The notes: a model not told the origin generated them from the letters alone. Shown: positions 15,230 to 22,922, numbered from the stretch's first letter. The stretch: DNA of 44,778 nucleotides from Streptomyces noursei (GCF_001646665.1 NZ_LWBU01000158.1:328648-373425); one strand, 5' to 3'. Made by a program: numbers and translations.

Positions 15230-17002
15230 GTGAACGACCAGCAGAACCCGTACGACCCGTACCACCCGCCGCAGCCGCAGATCGTCGGCTACGACGCCTA
15301 CGGGCAGCCGGTGTACCAGCAGGCTCCGCAGCATCAGGAGCCCGCCCAGTCACAGCAGTACGACCCGTACGCGCAGCCCCAGCAGTCCTACGGCTACGAC
15401 CAGTACGGTCAGTACGCCCAGCCCCAGCAGCCGTACTCCCCGCAGCACCCCCAGCCCCAGCACCCCCAGCAGCCGTACGACCCGTCGTACGCCCAGCAGG
15501 GGTACGGGTACGAGGGGTACGCCACCGGTGAGGGGTACGCCTCCGGCTACGGCACCGCCCAGCAGCAGCCGGCACCGCAGCCCGTGCGCGAGCAGCCCGT
15601 CCACGAGCAGCCCCCGGCGCCGCAGCAGCCCGCCGTGCCGCAGCAGGCCCGGCACGCACCTCCCGCCCCCACGCCCCCGGCCGCGCCCGCCGCCGTGCCC
15701 GGCCAGCGCCGCCCGCAGGCGGACCCGGACGGGGAGGCCCGGCAGGACCGGGGCGACGAGCAGTTCTCCTTCGTCGAGGAGCCGGACGAGGACTCCGAGG
15801 ACGTCATCGACTGGCTCAAGTTCACCGAGAGCCGCTCAGAACGCCGTGAGGAGGCCCGGCGGCGGGGCCGCAACCGGGTCGTCGCACTCGTCGTCGTGCT
15901 GGCCGTCGCCCTCGTCGGCGGTGTCGGCTACCTGTGGTCGGCCGGGCTGCTCCCCGGCACCTCCGACCAGGAGACGAAGCAGGGGACCACCGCCGGCGGC
16001 CCGCAGAAGCGGGACGTGATCGTCCTGCACCTGCACAACACCGGGAACAAGGAGACCTCCACCGCGCTGCTGGTCGACAACGCCACGACCAAGCAGGGCA
16101 CCACCGTCCTGCTGCCCAACTCCCTCTCCGTCGCCAACGACGACGGCACCACCACCACGCTCGCCAAGTCCGTCGACGACGACGGGTCCGCCGGCACCCG
16201 CGAGGCCATCGGCGCCCTGCTGGGCACCAGGATCACCGGAACGTGGCGCCTGGACACCCCGTACCTGGAGAACCTGGTCGAGCTCGTCGGCGGCATCGAG
16301 GTCAGCACGGACACCGAGGTCCCCGGGGCCAAGAAGGGCGACGCGCCCCTCGTGCCCAAGGGCGAGGGCCAGACCCTGAACGGACGCATGGCCGTCGCGT
16401 ACGCCACCCACCGCGGCCCCGGCGAGGCGGAGGCCCGGCAGCTGGAGCGGTTCGGGCAGGTCGTCCTCGGCGTCCTGCGCAAGATGTCGGACGACCCGCA
16501 GTCGGCGACGGTCACGGTCCAGACGCTGGCGCAGATCCTGGACCCGTCGCTGCCGGAGAAGGACCTCGGCGCCTCCCTCGCCAGGCTCGCCGAGCACGCC
16601 AAGGTGGGCGACCACAGAACGGCGCTGCTGCCCGTCCAGGAGGACGGCACGCTCAGCGAGGAGGCCACCGGCAGTGTGGTGAAGGACATCCTCGGCGGCT
16701 CGGTCGGCGCACCGGAGCAGGGCGCGGCCGTACGGGTCGGCGTCCGGAACGCCTCCGGCGACGAGGACGCCACCGAGGCGGCGCGGGTCCGGCTCATCAA
16801 CGGCGGCTACGCCGTCATCGACGGCGGCAAGGTCGACGAGGAGTCGTCCTCGCAGGTCATCTATGGTGACGCGGCGCAGAAGGCGAAGGCCGTGGAGGTC
16901 GCCAAGACCCTGGGCCTGCCCGCCGGAGCGGTCCAGCAGGGCAAGGCGGCGGCCAACGCGGACGTCACCGTCGTCCTGGGCCGGGATTACGAGGCGGGAT
17001 AG
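15230..17002 (+). CDS. LytR-CpsA-Psr (LCP) family membrane protein, divergent; probable PdtA-type glycopolymer transferase
   Basis: 590 residues: a cytoplasmic Pro/Gln/Tyr-rich tail (1-165, repeating YDPY/QPQQ units), an acidic linker, one transmembrane helix (216-238), an extracytoplasmic LCP domain (about 260-418) and a LytR_C domain (about 500-586). LCP enzymes transfer lipid-linked polymers such as teichoic acids onto peptidoglycan. The LCP domain is divergent: the usual RSDT segment reads R-D-V-I-V-L (261-266), the S-I-P-R-D segment reads L-P-N-S-L (295-299), and A-L-x-Y-x-R reads A-V-A-Y-A-T-H-R (388-395). By position next to nadD it should correspond to S. coelicolor SCO2578 (PdtA), described as a polydiglycosylphosphate transferase needed for sporulation; that link is from memory. 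GTG 15230 has GGAGAGGGG upstream. This enzyme fits the glycopolymer genes at 0-7.7 kb. Confidence 0.8.
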   Translation: MNDQQNPYDPYHPPQPQIVGYDAYGQPVYQQAPQHQEPAQSQQYDPYAQPQQSYGYDQYGQYAQPQQPYSPQHPQPQHPQQPYDPSYAQQGYGYEGYATGEGYASGYGTAQQQPAPQPVREQPVHEQPPAPQQPAVPQQARHAPPAPTPPAAPAAVPGQRRPQADPDGEARQDRGDEQFSFVEEPDEDSEDVIDWLKFTESRSERREEARRRGRNRVVALVVVLAVALVGGVGYLWSAGLLPGTSDQETKQGTTAGGPQKRDVIVLHLHNTGNKETSTALLVDNATTKQGTTVLLPNSLSVANDDGTTTTLAKSVDDDGSAGTREAIGALLGTRITGTWRLDTPYLENLVELVGGIEVSTDTEVPGAKKGDAPLVPKGEGQTLNGRMAVAYATHRGPGEAEARQLERFGQVVLGVLRKMSDDPQSATVTVQTLAQILDPSLPEKDLGASLARLAEHAKVGDHRTALLPVQEDGTLSEEATGSVVKDILGGSVGAPEQGAAVRVGVRNASGDEDATEAARVRLINGGYAVIDGGKVDEESSSQVIYGDAAQKAKAVEVAKTLGLPAGAVQQGKAAANADVTVVLGRDYEAG

Positions 17003-17082
17003 CGGCGGAGTAATGGTTTGCCGGGCTGTCGGCGGTACGTGAGACCCTGGGGGTGTTCTGGACCGCCGACGAAAGCCTGCAT

Positions 17083-17529
17083 GTGACCGCCACTGACCGC
17101 TCCATCGAGCTCGTGACCGCCGCCGCCCAGGCGGCTGCCGACCGGCTCGCGCACGACATCATCGCCTACGACGTCAGCGACGTGCTGTCGATCACCGACG
17201 CCTTCCTGCTCGCCTCCGCGCCCAACGACCGCCAGGTCAAGTCGATCGTGGACGAGATCGAGGAGCGGCTCAACAAGGACCTGGGCGCCAAGCCCGTCCG
17301 CCGCGAGGGCGACCGCGACGCCCGCTGGATCCTGCTGGACTACGTCGACATCGTGGTCCACGTCCAGCACAGCGAGGAGCGGGTCTTCTACGCCCTGGAG
17401 CGGCTGTGGAAGGACTGCCCCGAGCTGCCCCTGCCCGAGGACGCCGTGAAGACCCGCGGCAAGGCCGAGGAGCACGCCCGGCTCAGCGGCGCCGACGCCG
17501 CCGACGGCCCGGACGGTGAGCTGAGCTGA
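17083..17529 (+). CDS. rsfS: Ribosomal silencing factor RsfS
   Basis: Binds ribosomal protein uL14 and blocks subunit joining, slowing translation in starvation. The 148-residue protein contains the full RsfS domain: V-L-S-I-T-D-A-F-L-L-A-S near 35-46, D-R-Q-V-K-S-I-V-D-E-I near 50-60, and the hallmark W-I-L-L-D-Y-V-D-I-V-V-H-V-Q near 87-100. The last about 30 residues are a variable charged tail. GTG 17083 is preferred because family homology begins at TATDRSIEL; GTG 17053 is ten codons upstream. Its stop codon overlaps the next gene's likely CTG start, so the two are translationally coupled. Confidence 0.93.
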   Translation: MTATDRSIELVTAAAQAAADRLAHDIIAYDVSDVLSITDAFLLASAPNDRQVKSIVDEIEERLNKDLGAKPVRREGDRDARWILLDYVDIVVHVQHSEERVFYALERLWKDCPELPLPEDAVKTRGKAEEHARLSGADAADGPDGELS

Positions 17530-18179
17530 ACGGCACCAAGGGCGGCAGGGGCCGCCGCATCGTCCTGTGGAGGCACGGGCAGACGTCGTGGAACCTGGAG
17601 CGCCGCTTCCAGGGCTCCACGGACATCGAACTGACCGACACGGGTCTCGCCCAGGCCCGCCGGGCGGCCCGGCTCCTCGCGGCGCTCAAGCCCGACGCGA
17701 TCATCGCCTCCGACCTCCGGCGCGCGTCGGCCACGGCCGCCGAGCTGTCCGCGATCACCGGTCACCGGGTGAGCCACGACTCGGCGCTGCGCGAGACGTA
17801 CGCGGGCAAGTGGCAGGGCCTCACCCATGACGAGATCCTGGCGCGCTACGGCGAGCAGTACGCCGCGTGGAAGCGCGGCGAGCCGGTGCGGCGCGGCGGC
17901 GGCGAGCTGGAGACGGAGGTGGCCGACCGGGCCGCCCCCGTGGTCCTGGCGCACGCCGAGAAGCTCCCCGACGACGGCACCCTCGTCGTGGTCAGTCACG
18001 GCGGCACGATCCGCACCACCATCGGCCGGCTCCTCGGCCTGGAGTCGCACCACTGGGAGGGCCTGGGCGGCCTCTCGAACTGCTGCTGGTCGGTGCTGGG
18101 CGAGGGCGCGCGCGGCTGGCGGCTGCTGGAGCACAACGCCGGAACGCTCCCCGAACCGGTCCTCGGCGACGACGACTGA
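17526..18179 (+). CDS. Histidine phosphatase (phosphoglycerate mutase family), probable CTG start
   Basis: A 217-residue branch-1 histidine phosphatase. The phosphohistidine site L-W-R-H-G-Q-T is at 14-20, E-T-Y-A-G-K-W-Q-G-L near 88-97 and the second histidine motif V-V-S-H-G-G-T-I-R near 155-163. The frame is closed by TGA at 17517-17519 and has no ATG, GTG or TTG before the catalytic histidine. The first is GTG 17769, after about a third of the domain, which would lose the active site. CTG 17526 therefore looks like the start; it shares CTGA with the rsfS stop and has GGTGAG (17515-17520) 5 nt upstream. The substrate is unknown; in many bacteria rsfS neighbours a phosphatase of this family, so it need not be a glycolytic mutase. 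Confidence 0.85.
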   Translation: MNGTKGGRGRRIVLWRHGQTSWNLERRFQGSTDIELTDTGLAQARRAARLLAALKPDAIIASDLRRASATAAELSAITGHRVSHDSALRETYAGKWQGLTHDEILARYGEQYAAWKRGEPVRRGGGELETEVADRAAPVVLAHAEKLPDDGTLVVVSHGGTIRTTIGRLLGLESHHWEGLGGLSNCCWSVLGEGARGWRLLEHNAGTLPEPVLGDDD

Positions 18180-18186
18180 CCCGGAT

Positions 18187-18216
18187 TTCACTTTCCGGCA
18201 GGTCACAGGCTAAAGT
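18187..18216 (+). promoter_or_regulatory. Promoter of the first tRNA-Ala
   Basis: TTCACT (18187-18192) as -35, an 18-nt spacer and TAAAGT (18211-18216) as -10. It gives a leader of about 30 nt before the tRNA at 18253. Confidence 0.5.
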
Positions 18217-18252
18217 TCTTCTTGTTCGCAGCGCGGAGCGCGAAGAACACGA

Positions 18253-18325
18253 GGGGCTATAGCTCAGTTGGTAGAGCGCCTGCATGGCATGCAGGAGGTC
18301 AGGAGTTCAATTCTCCTTAGCTCCA
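18253..18325 (+). tRNA. tRNA-Ala (anticodon GGC), copy 1
   Basis: A 73-nt cloverleaf: acceptor GGGGCTA pairs with TAGCTCC, the D-arm is GCTCAGTTGGTAGAGC, the anticodon stem CCTGC/GCAGG encloses loop ATGGCAT (anticodon GGC), and the T-arm carries TTCAATT. The discriminator is A; the following bases are CA, so the CCA end is not fully encoded. Identical in sequence to the copy at 22690. A terminator follows. Confidence 0.97.
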
Positions 18326-18333
18326 CAATCACC

Positions 18334-18363
18334 GGATCCCGTCCCCGCAAGGGGGCGGGATTC
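18334..18363 (+). terminator. Terminator of the first tRNA-Ala
   Basis: ATCCCGTCCCC (18336-18346) pairs with GGGGGCGGGAT (18351-18361) around a GCAA tetraloop; a G-U and a G-C pair extend it to 13 pairs. Confidence 0.75.
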
Positions 18364-18449
18364 GTGCTTTCCGGCCCCGTGCCGCCGCCCGGGCAAGCCG
18401 TGGTCCCGCACCGGCCCCTCCGGGCCCGCGGGCCGTGGCGCCGCCGTGC

Positions 18450-19319
18450 TCAGGGCGCGTCCGCCGCTCCGGCGCACAGAGTCTCGACCGCCAGCCGGCT
18501 CTCCTCGTCGTTCGCCGTGTACGCCACGATCCGGCAGTCCGGCATTCCGTTGATCGACAGGGACACCGACGTCATCCGTATCTCGCCCACCGCCTCGTGC
18601 CGGAAGGTCTTCACCCGGGGCCCCGGTGGCACCACGTCCCCGCTCTCCCACAGCGCGGCGAAGTACGCGCTGGCCGCCGAGAGCCGGGCGATGAACGACT
18701 CCCACGCGGGCTCGCCCACGTGCCGCCCGTAGGCCCCGCGCAACTGCGCCACCATCAGCGGCAGCTCGGTGCGCCTGTCCACCAGGGGGCAGACCGGGTC
18801 CGCCACGGTGAACAGCGTCCACAGCACATTGCGCATGCCGTACTCGTCGAGCGCCGGGCGGGCGAACAGCAGCCGGTACGCCCGGTTGGTGGCGAGCACG
18901 TCGTACCGCGTGTTGTAGACCACCGCCGGGCGCGGGTCGAGGGCGTCGAGGATGCCCTGGATCTCCGGGCTGACCCGCTCGACGTCCGCCGACCGGTCCG
19001 GCACGTACGGCACCCCGGCAAGGTGGTACAGGTGCTCCCGCTCCGGCCGGTCGAGCCGCAGGGTGCGCGCCACCGCGTCCAGGACCTGTGGCGAGGCGTT
19101 GATCGGGCGGCCCTGTTCCAGCCACGTGTACCAGGTGACCCCCACTCCGGAGAGCTGGGCGACCTCCTCGCGGCGCAGACCGGGCGTCCGCCGGCGCAGA
19201 CCCGGCGGCAGGCCGACGTCCGCCGGGGTCACCCTGGCCCGGCGGTTGCGCAGGAAGGCGGCCAGCTCCGGCCGCCTCCGCTGGTGCCCCGCCCGGTCCG
19301 TTCGCTCCTGTGTCGCCAT
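18450..19319 (-). CDS. XRE-family helix-turn-helix regulator with MmyB-like ligand domain
   Basis: About 289 residues. The N-terminal 85 residues hold the DNA-binding domain: L-R-R-R-T-P-G-L-R-R-E-E-V-A-Q-L-S-G-V-G-V-T, then the recognition helix area (WYTWLEQGRPINAS). The rest is the MmyB-like ligand-binding domain (PAVVYNTRYDVLATNRAYRLLF is typical). Members often regulate a divergent oxidoreductase or transporter gene and may sense fatty acids or small ligands. Here the divergent partner is an MFS exporter 111 nt away. Start: ATG 19319 with GGGGGG 10 nt upstream; ATG 19337 six codons earlier is possible. Probably an autoregulated repressor or activator of the exporter (inference). Confidence 0.85.
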   Translation of the reverse strand: MATQERTDRAGHQRRRPELAAFLRNRRARVTPADVGLPPGLRRRTPGLRREEVAQLSGVGVTWYTWLEQGRPINASPQVLDAVARTLRLDRPEREHLYHLAGVPYVPDRSADVERVSPEIQGILDALDPRPAVVYNTRYDVLATNRAYRLLFARPALDEYGMRNVLWTLFTVADPVCPLVDRRTELPLMVAQLRGAYGRHVGEPAWESFIARLSAASAYFAALWESGDVVPPGPRVKTFRHEAVGEIRMTSVSLSINGMPDCRIVAYTANDEESRLAVETLCAGAADAP

Positions 19320-19353
19320 CGTCGTCACGCCCCCCATCGTCGACGGCCCGCCC

Positions 19354-19407
19354 CACCTCTGCCAGGTGCTGTCAGTACCAGCATCAGCGGGCTCTCGTTA
19401 CTGGTAC
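19354..19407. promoter_or_regulatory. Divergent promoter with two inverted repeats, candidate operators
   Basis: CACCT-N5-AGGTG occupies 19354-19368. GTACCAG (19375-19381) and CTGGTAC (19401-19407) form a second inverted repeat with a 19-nt spacer. Both lie between the XRE regulator and the MFS exporter. I could not fix -10 or -35 boxes for either gene with confidence. Confidence 0.4.
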
Positions 19408-19430
19408 CGGATCGTCGGCAGGCTCCAGGC

Positions 19431-20870
19431 ATGACGACGACCGCGACACCTCCCACGCTCAGTGAACACGGTGGCACCGACAATCGGCCCCGGCCGGGCC
19501 TGCTGCTGGCTGTGGTGCTCGCCGCGCAGTTCATGGCGCTGCTCGACACCTTCATCGTGAATGTGGCGGCACCCACCATCCGCGACGAACTGGCCGCCTC
19601 CGGAGCCGCCTTGCAGCTGGTCGTCGCCGGCTACACCGTCTCGTACGCGATCCTGCTGATCACCGGTGCCCGCCTCGGGGACCTGCTGGGCCACCGCCGC
19701 ATGTATCTCGGCGGGCTCGCGCTGTTCACGGCGTCCTCCCTCGCCTGCGGGCTCGCGGCGGACGCCGGGCAGCTCATCGCCTTCCGGCTGGTGCAGGGAG
19801 CGGGGGCGGCGCTGATGATCCCGCAGGTCCTCAGCCTCGTGCAGCGGAACTTCACCGGTGAGGGCAGGGTGCGGGCGCTCGGCGCCTACTCCGCGGTCCT
19901 CGCCACCGGAGCCGCGGCCGGCCAGGTGGTGGGCGGCGTGCTGGTCGCCGCGGACCTCTTCGGCGCGAGCTGGCGGCCCGTCTTCCTGGTCAACGTACCC
20001 ATCGGCCTGGCCCTGCTGGTGCTGGGCGTCCGCGTCCTGCCGCGCGACCGGCGGGGCGACCCGGCGCGCGTCCGGGGTCTCGACCTGCCGGGGCTGGTGC
20101 TGCTGGCCGCCGCCGTGTCGCTCTTCACCGTGCCGCTGGTGCTCGGACAGGAGCGGGACTGGCCCGCCTGGGCGTGGACGTCGCTCGGCGCCTCGGCCGT
20201 CCTGTTCGCGGTGTTCTGCGGCTACGAGTCCCGCCTCGCGCGGCGCGGAGGCGCCCCGCTCATCGCGCCCCGGGTGCTGCGCCTGCCCGGGATGGGCCTC
20301 GCGGTGGTCCGCATCGCCGTGGTGATGGGCGTCAACGCGGGCTTCCTGTTCGCCATGACCCTGCACTTCCAGAGCGGCCTCGGCCACGGCGCCCTGCGCG
20401 CCGGCCTGACCTTCGCCCCGACCGCCGTGGTGTTCGGCGCCGTCGGACTGACCTGGCGGCGCTGGCCGCGCACCTGGCAGCGCCACCTGGTGACCGGCGG
20501 GTTCCTGCTCGCCTCCGCCTCCGCTCTGGCGTCCGGCTGGGCGCTGCGGGACGGGCGGACGGGCGGCCCGGCGATGTACCTGGCGTTCGCCGCCGTGGGC
20601 GCGGGGCTCGCTCTCGCCTTCAGCCCCGTCCTGACCGGCGCCCTGGCCTCCGTACGCCAGGAGGACGCCGCCGACGCCAGCGGCCTGCTCGCCACCGTCA
20701 ACCAGCTGGGACAGCTGATCGGCGTCGCGACGTTCGGCACACTCTTCCTCGGCCGCCTGAACGTGCCCGGTCCGCAGGCTTCGGCGGACGCGCTGTGGGT
20801 ATGCGCCCTGGCGATGGCCGCCGTGTCGCTCCTGGGCGCGGCGGCCGGGCTGGTGCGCCGACCCCGCTGA
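19431..20870 (+). CDS. MFS exporter, DHA2 (EmrB/QacA, 14-helix) family
   Basis: 479 residues with 14 hydrophobic segments by eye, matching the DHA2 drug:proton antiporter subfamily. The first helix carries the family motif L-L-D-T-F-I-V-N-V-A-A-P, followed by motif A-like G-A-R-L-G-D-L-L-G-H-R-R between helices 2 and 3, and the antiporter motif C-type segment L-G-A-Y-S-A-V-L-A-T-G-A-A-A-G. It probably exports a hydrophobic compound or drug; the substrate is unknown. The ATG start has no good binding site (CAGG only). A long open frame upstream crosses the regulator on the other strand and is a shadow. It is the probable target of the adjacent XRE regulator. Confidence 0.9.
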   Translation: MTTTATPPTLSEHGGTDNRPRPGLLLAVVLAAQFMALLDTFIVNVAAPTIRDELAASGAALQLVVAGYTVSYAILLITGARLGDLLGHRRMYLGGLALFTASSLACGLAADAGQLIAFRLVQGAGAALMIPQVLSLVQRNFTGEGRVRALGAYSAVLATGAAAGQVVGGVLVAADLFGASWRPVFLVNVPIGLALLVLGVRVLPRDRRGDPARVRGLDLPGLVLLAAAVSLFTVPLVLGQERDWPAWAWTSLGASAVLFAVFCGYESRLARRGGAPLIAPRVLRLPGMGLAVVRIAVVMGVNAGFLFAMTLHFQSGLGHGALRAGLTFAPTAVVFGAVGLTWRRWPRTWQRHLVTGGFLLASASALASGWALRDGRTGGPAMYLAFAAVGAGLALAFSPVLTGALASVRQEDAADASGLLATVNQLGQLIGVATFGTLFLGRLNVPGPQASADALWVCALAMAAVSLLGAAAGLVRRPR

Positions 20871-20943
20871 CCCCCGTGCCGCGCCATGGCAGAATCGGAC
20901 GGCCGGAGGGGGACGACGATCCGGACGGGAGGGAGAGTTCGCG

Positions 20944-21108
20944 ATGGCGGCCAGCGGTTTCGAGGAGGCTTCCGACCCGCTCGTCGCGGCGCGGTCGCGC
21001 CCGGGACTCAGCTGCCCCTCATGCGGGTCGGCCCACGTCGCCCAAATGCTCGGTGACAATGGCGGGGTGTCCTATGTGTGCACGTCCTGCGGCCACAGCT
21101 GGAGCTGA
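20944..21108 (+). CDS. 54-residue zinc-ribbon protein
   Basis: A small protein with the N-terminal tail MAASGFEEAS and a zinc ribbon formed by C24-P-S-C27 and C46-T-S-C49, ending GHSWS. GGAGGGAGAG (20928-20937) lies 6 nt before the ATG, an unusually strong site. Small ribbons of this sort resemble those of transcription or rRNA-binding factors, but no specific family is recognised. It is immediately followed, after 3 nt, by another CxxC protein, so the two are surely cotranslated. The gene lies in the tRNA-flanked segment downstream of the MFS exporter. Confidence 0.75.
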   Translation: MAASGFEEASDPLVAARSRPGLSCPSCGSAHVAQMLGDNGGVSYVCTSCGHSWS

Positions 21109-21111
21109 TTG

Positions 21112-21345
21112 ATGGGTGCGCACAGGCGGAAATGCGACTGGTGCGGCAGCGGTACGCCGATCGTCCGGGACATGGACCCGGTCAATCCCACGTACCAGTA
21201 CTGGTGCGAGGAGTGCGCGCGGGCGCTGATCATAAAAGGCGACCCCATCGAGACCTACCGGGAACTCGAAGGGGAGCCGATCTACGGACGCCTGCTCGAC
21301 GAGCACTGCACCCTCAAGCGGTTCTACTCCTTCGCCACCGCCTGA
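21112..21345 (+). CDS. 77-residue protein with two CxxC pairs
   Basis: 77 residues, beginning MGAHRRKCDWCGSG. C8-x2-C11 and C32-x2-C35 make a probable zinc site; the second half (ARALIIKGDPIETYRELEG) is a small folded alpha/beta-looking region with a Tyr/Phe-rich end. The ATG lies 3 nt after the upstream stop (TGATTGATG), so translation is coupled. Its 3' end overlaps the convergent GT87 gene by 22 nt. Function unknown; the TTG at 21109 is an in-frame alternative one codon earlier. Confidence 0.72.
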   Translation: MGAHRRKCDWCGSGTPIVRDMDPVNPTYQYWCEECARALIIKGDPIETYRELEGEPIYGRLLDEHCTLKRFYSFATA

Positions 21346-22538
21346 CCCGTCCCCGCCCGCCGCTGCCGGACCGCGAACGCCGCCAGCAGGCCCAGCCCGG
21401 CCAGCGTGTAGAGCCCCGACAGCAGCATCTGCCAGCCGTTCTGGTGGAGTTCGAGACGGACCGGCGCCGGGGCGTGCGGGACCCACCACAGGGCGAACGA
21501 CGCGAACACCAGGGCCGTGCCCACGGTCCAGGCCGGCCGTGCCCGGGTCGCCAGCAGGACCAGCATCGGCACGCACCACACCCAGTGGTGGGACCACGAG
21601 ATCGGGCTCACCAGAAGCGCCGTCGTCGCGCACGCCACCACGGCCACCGGCCGGTCGTCGCGCAGCGCCGCCGCGACCGCGACCGTGATTCCCGCCACAC
21701 CCACGACGACGGCGGCCAGCAGCCACCACATCCCCGGGTCGGTGGTGTGCATCAGGCGGGCCAGTACGCCGTTCAGCGACTGGTTGGCCGTCTCCTCCTT
21801 GCGCCCGACCCGGCTGGTCTCGAAGATCATCTCGGTCCAGAAGCGGCGCGAGTCGTACGGCAGGACCACGGCCGACGCCACGGTCACGCCGAGGAACACC
21901 CCGGTGGCCGTCGCCGCCTGCCGGAGCCAGGGGTTCCATCCGTACGTACGCGCGCGTGCCACCCCCACCACGAGCAGCAGCACCACGAACAGGCCCGGCG
22001 TCAGCTTCACCGCCGTGGCCAGACCGATGCCCACACCGGCCCACCGGCTGTTCTCCCGCCGCGTCAGGTCCCACAGCACCGCCACCGCGATGAGCAGGTT
22101 GATCTGCCCGTACCGCAGCGTCGTCCACACCGGCTCGCACCACACGAGCACCGCGGCCGCCCACAGCGCCGCCCCCGGCCTGTCCCGGCCCACCAGGCGC
22201 AGCGACAGGTGCACCAGGGCGAGCAGCAGGAGCAGGTTCCCCGCGGTCGCCAGGGTGCGCATCTCGGGCACGCCGAGCAGCGTCAGCGGCGTGAACAGCA
22301 GGGCGGCGAACGGCGGGTACGTCGTCGGCAGGTTCGCCGAGGTGGCACGCATCGCGTAGAGGTCGCCACCGGCCAGCACGGTCTCGCCCTCCGCCCGGTA
22401 GACGGAGAGGTCGAGCATGGTGACGTTGGCGGCGCGCTGCGCCATCCAGAAGGCCGCGAAGGACAGCAGGCAGGCCGTCGCGGCGGCGGCGAGGGGCAGC
22501 TCCCTGAGGCGCGCCCGGTGGGTCGAGGTCACGGTCAC
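21324..22538 (-). CDS. GT87-type polyprenyl-phosphate mannosyltransferase-like membrane protein
   Basis: About 404 residues, a polytopic membrane protein with roughly 10-12 helices. Features of the GT-C/GT87 (DUF2029, PimE/alpha-mannosyltransferase-like) family are the early acidic motif D-L-S-V-Y-R-A-E-G, then Y-P-P-F, V-K-L-T-P, N-Q-S-L-N-G-V and the late I-S-W-S-H-H-W-V-W motif. Members use polyprenyl-phosphate sugars outside the membrane to build glycolipids or glycans. GTG 22538 is preferred because TACCGT lies 8 nt upstream and no binding site exists; GTG 22532 is close, and the long extension to 22682 lacks support. Its last 22 nt overlap the convergent CxxC gene; stop TAG at 21324-21326. 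Confidence 0.8.
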   Translation of the reverse strand: MTVTSTHRARLRELPLAAAATACLLSFAAFWMAQRAANVTMLDLSVYRAEGETVLAGGDLYAMRATSANLPTTYPPFAALLFTPLTLLGVPEMRTLATAGNLLLLLALVHLSLRLVGRDRPGAALWAAAVLVWCEPVWTTLRYGQINLLIAVAVLWDLTRRENSRWAGVGIGLATAVKLTPGLFVVLLLVVGVARARTYGWNPWLRQAATATGVFLGVTVASAVVLPYDSRRFWTEMIFETSRVGRKEETANQSLNGVLARLMHTTDPGMWWLLAAVVVGVAGITVAVAAALRDDRPVAVVACATTALLVSPISWSHHWVWCVPMLVLLATRARPAWTVGTALVFASFALWWVPHAPAPVRLELHQNGWQMLLSGLYTLAGLGLLAAFAVRQRRAGTGQAVAKE

Positions 22539-22546
22539 AAGGGGCG

Positions 22547-22552
22547 ACGGTA
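22547..22552 (-). promoter_or_regulatory. Candidate leaderless -10 box of the GT87 gene
   Basis: On the minus strand TACCGT is followed by 8 nt and GTG 22538, with no ribosome binding site. Confidence 0.45.
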
Positions 22553-22582
22553 CCGGCCAGAGCCCTACCGACCGTAAACGAT

Positions 22583-22611
22583 TTGGTGAACCACCGGGGG
22601 GACCGTGTAAT
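22583..22611 (+). promoter_or_regulatory. Promoter of the second tRNA-Ala
   Basis: TTGGTG (22583-22588), a 17-nt spacer and TGTAAT (22606-22611), five of six bases of TATAAT. It predicts a leader of about 70 nt. Confidence 0.6.
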
Positions 22612-22689
22612 GTTCTCTCTGTCGCCGCGAGGGAAACCCGCAAGGGGGAACCGGCCAGGAGGAGACTCCAGGAGGGCGGCACACCGCAA

Positions 22690-22762
22690 GGGGCTATAGC
22701 TCAGTTGGTAGAGCGCCTGCATGGCATGCAGGAGGTCAGGAGTTCAATTCTCCTTAGCTCCA
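22690..22762 (+). tRNA. tRNA-Ala (anticodon GGC), copy 2
   Basis: 73 nt, base-for-base identical to the copy at 18253, anticodon GGC, CCA not encoded. It has its own promoter (22583) and terminator (22773). The two copies are direct repeats 4,437 bp apart. Confidence 0.97.
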
Positions 22763-22770
22763 CAGAACGT

Positions 22771-22808
22771 GGAAGGCGGGTCATCCGATCGGATGGCCCG
22801 CCTTTTCC
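22771..22808 (+). terminator. Intrinsic terminator of the second tRNA-Ala
   Basis: AAGGCGGGTCATCC (22773-22786) pairs with GGATGGCCCGCCTT (22791-22804) around GATC, 14 bp with one G-U. TT of the stem continues into TTTTCC, making a classic intrinsic terminator. Confidence 0.85.
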
Positions 22809-22922
22809 GTGCCCGTACTCCCGTGCCCCGGCCCGCCCCCGCGTCCCCGTACACGCGAACACGGGCGGGACACCGCCCGCCACGGGGTGCCCCCGGCGGC
22901 CGTGGCCACCGGGGGCTGTGCG

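Noticed and set aside
15240..15700. CRISPR-like or tandem DNA repeats
   Set aside because: These are coding repeats for the Pro/Gln/Tyr-rich tail of the LCP protein, irregular in length and without spacers.
18253..22762. Integrated phage or ICE between the tRNA genes
   Set aside because: No integrase, excisionase or att-like truncated tRNA is present; the two tRNAs are complete and independently expressed.
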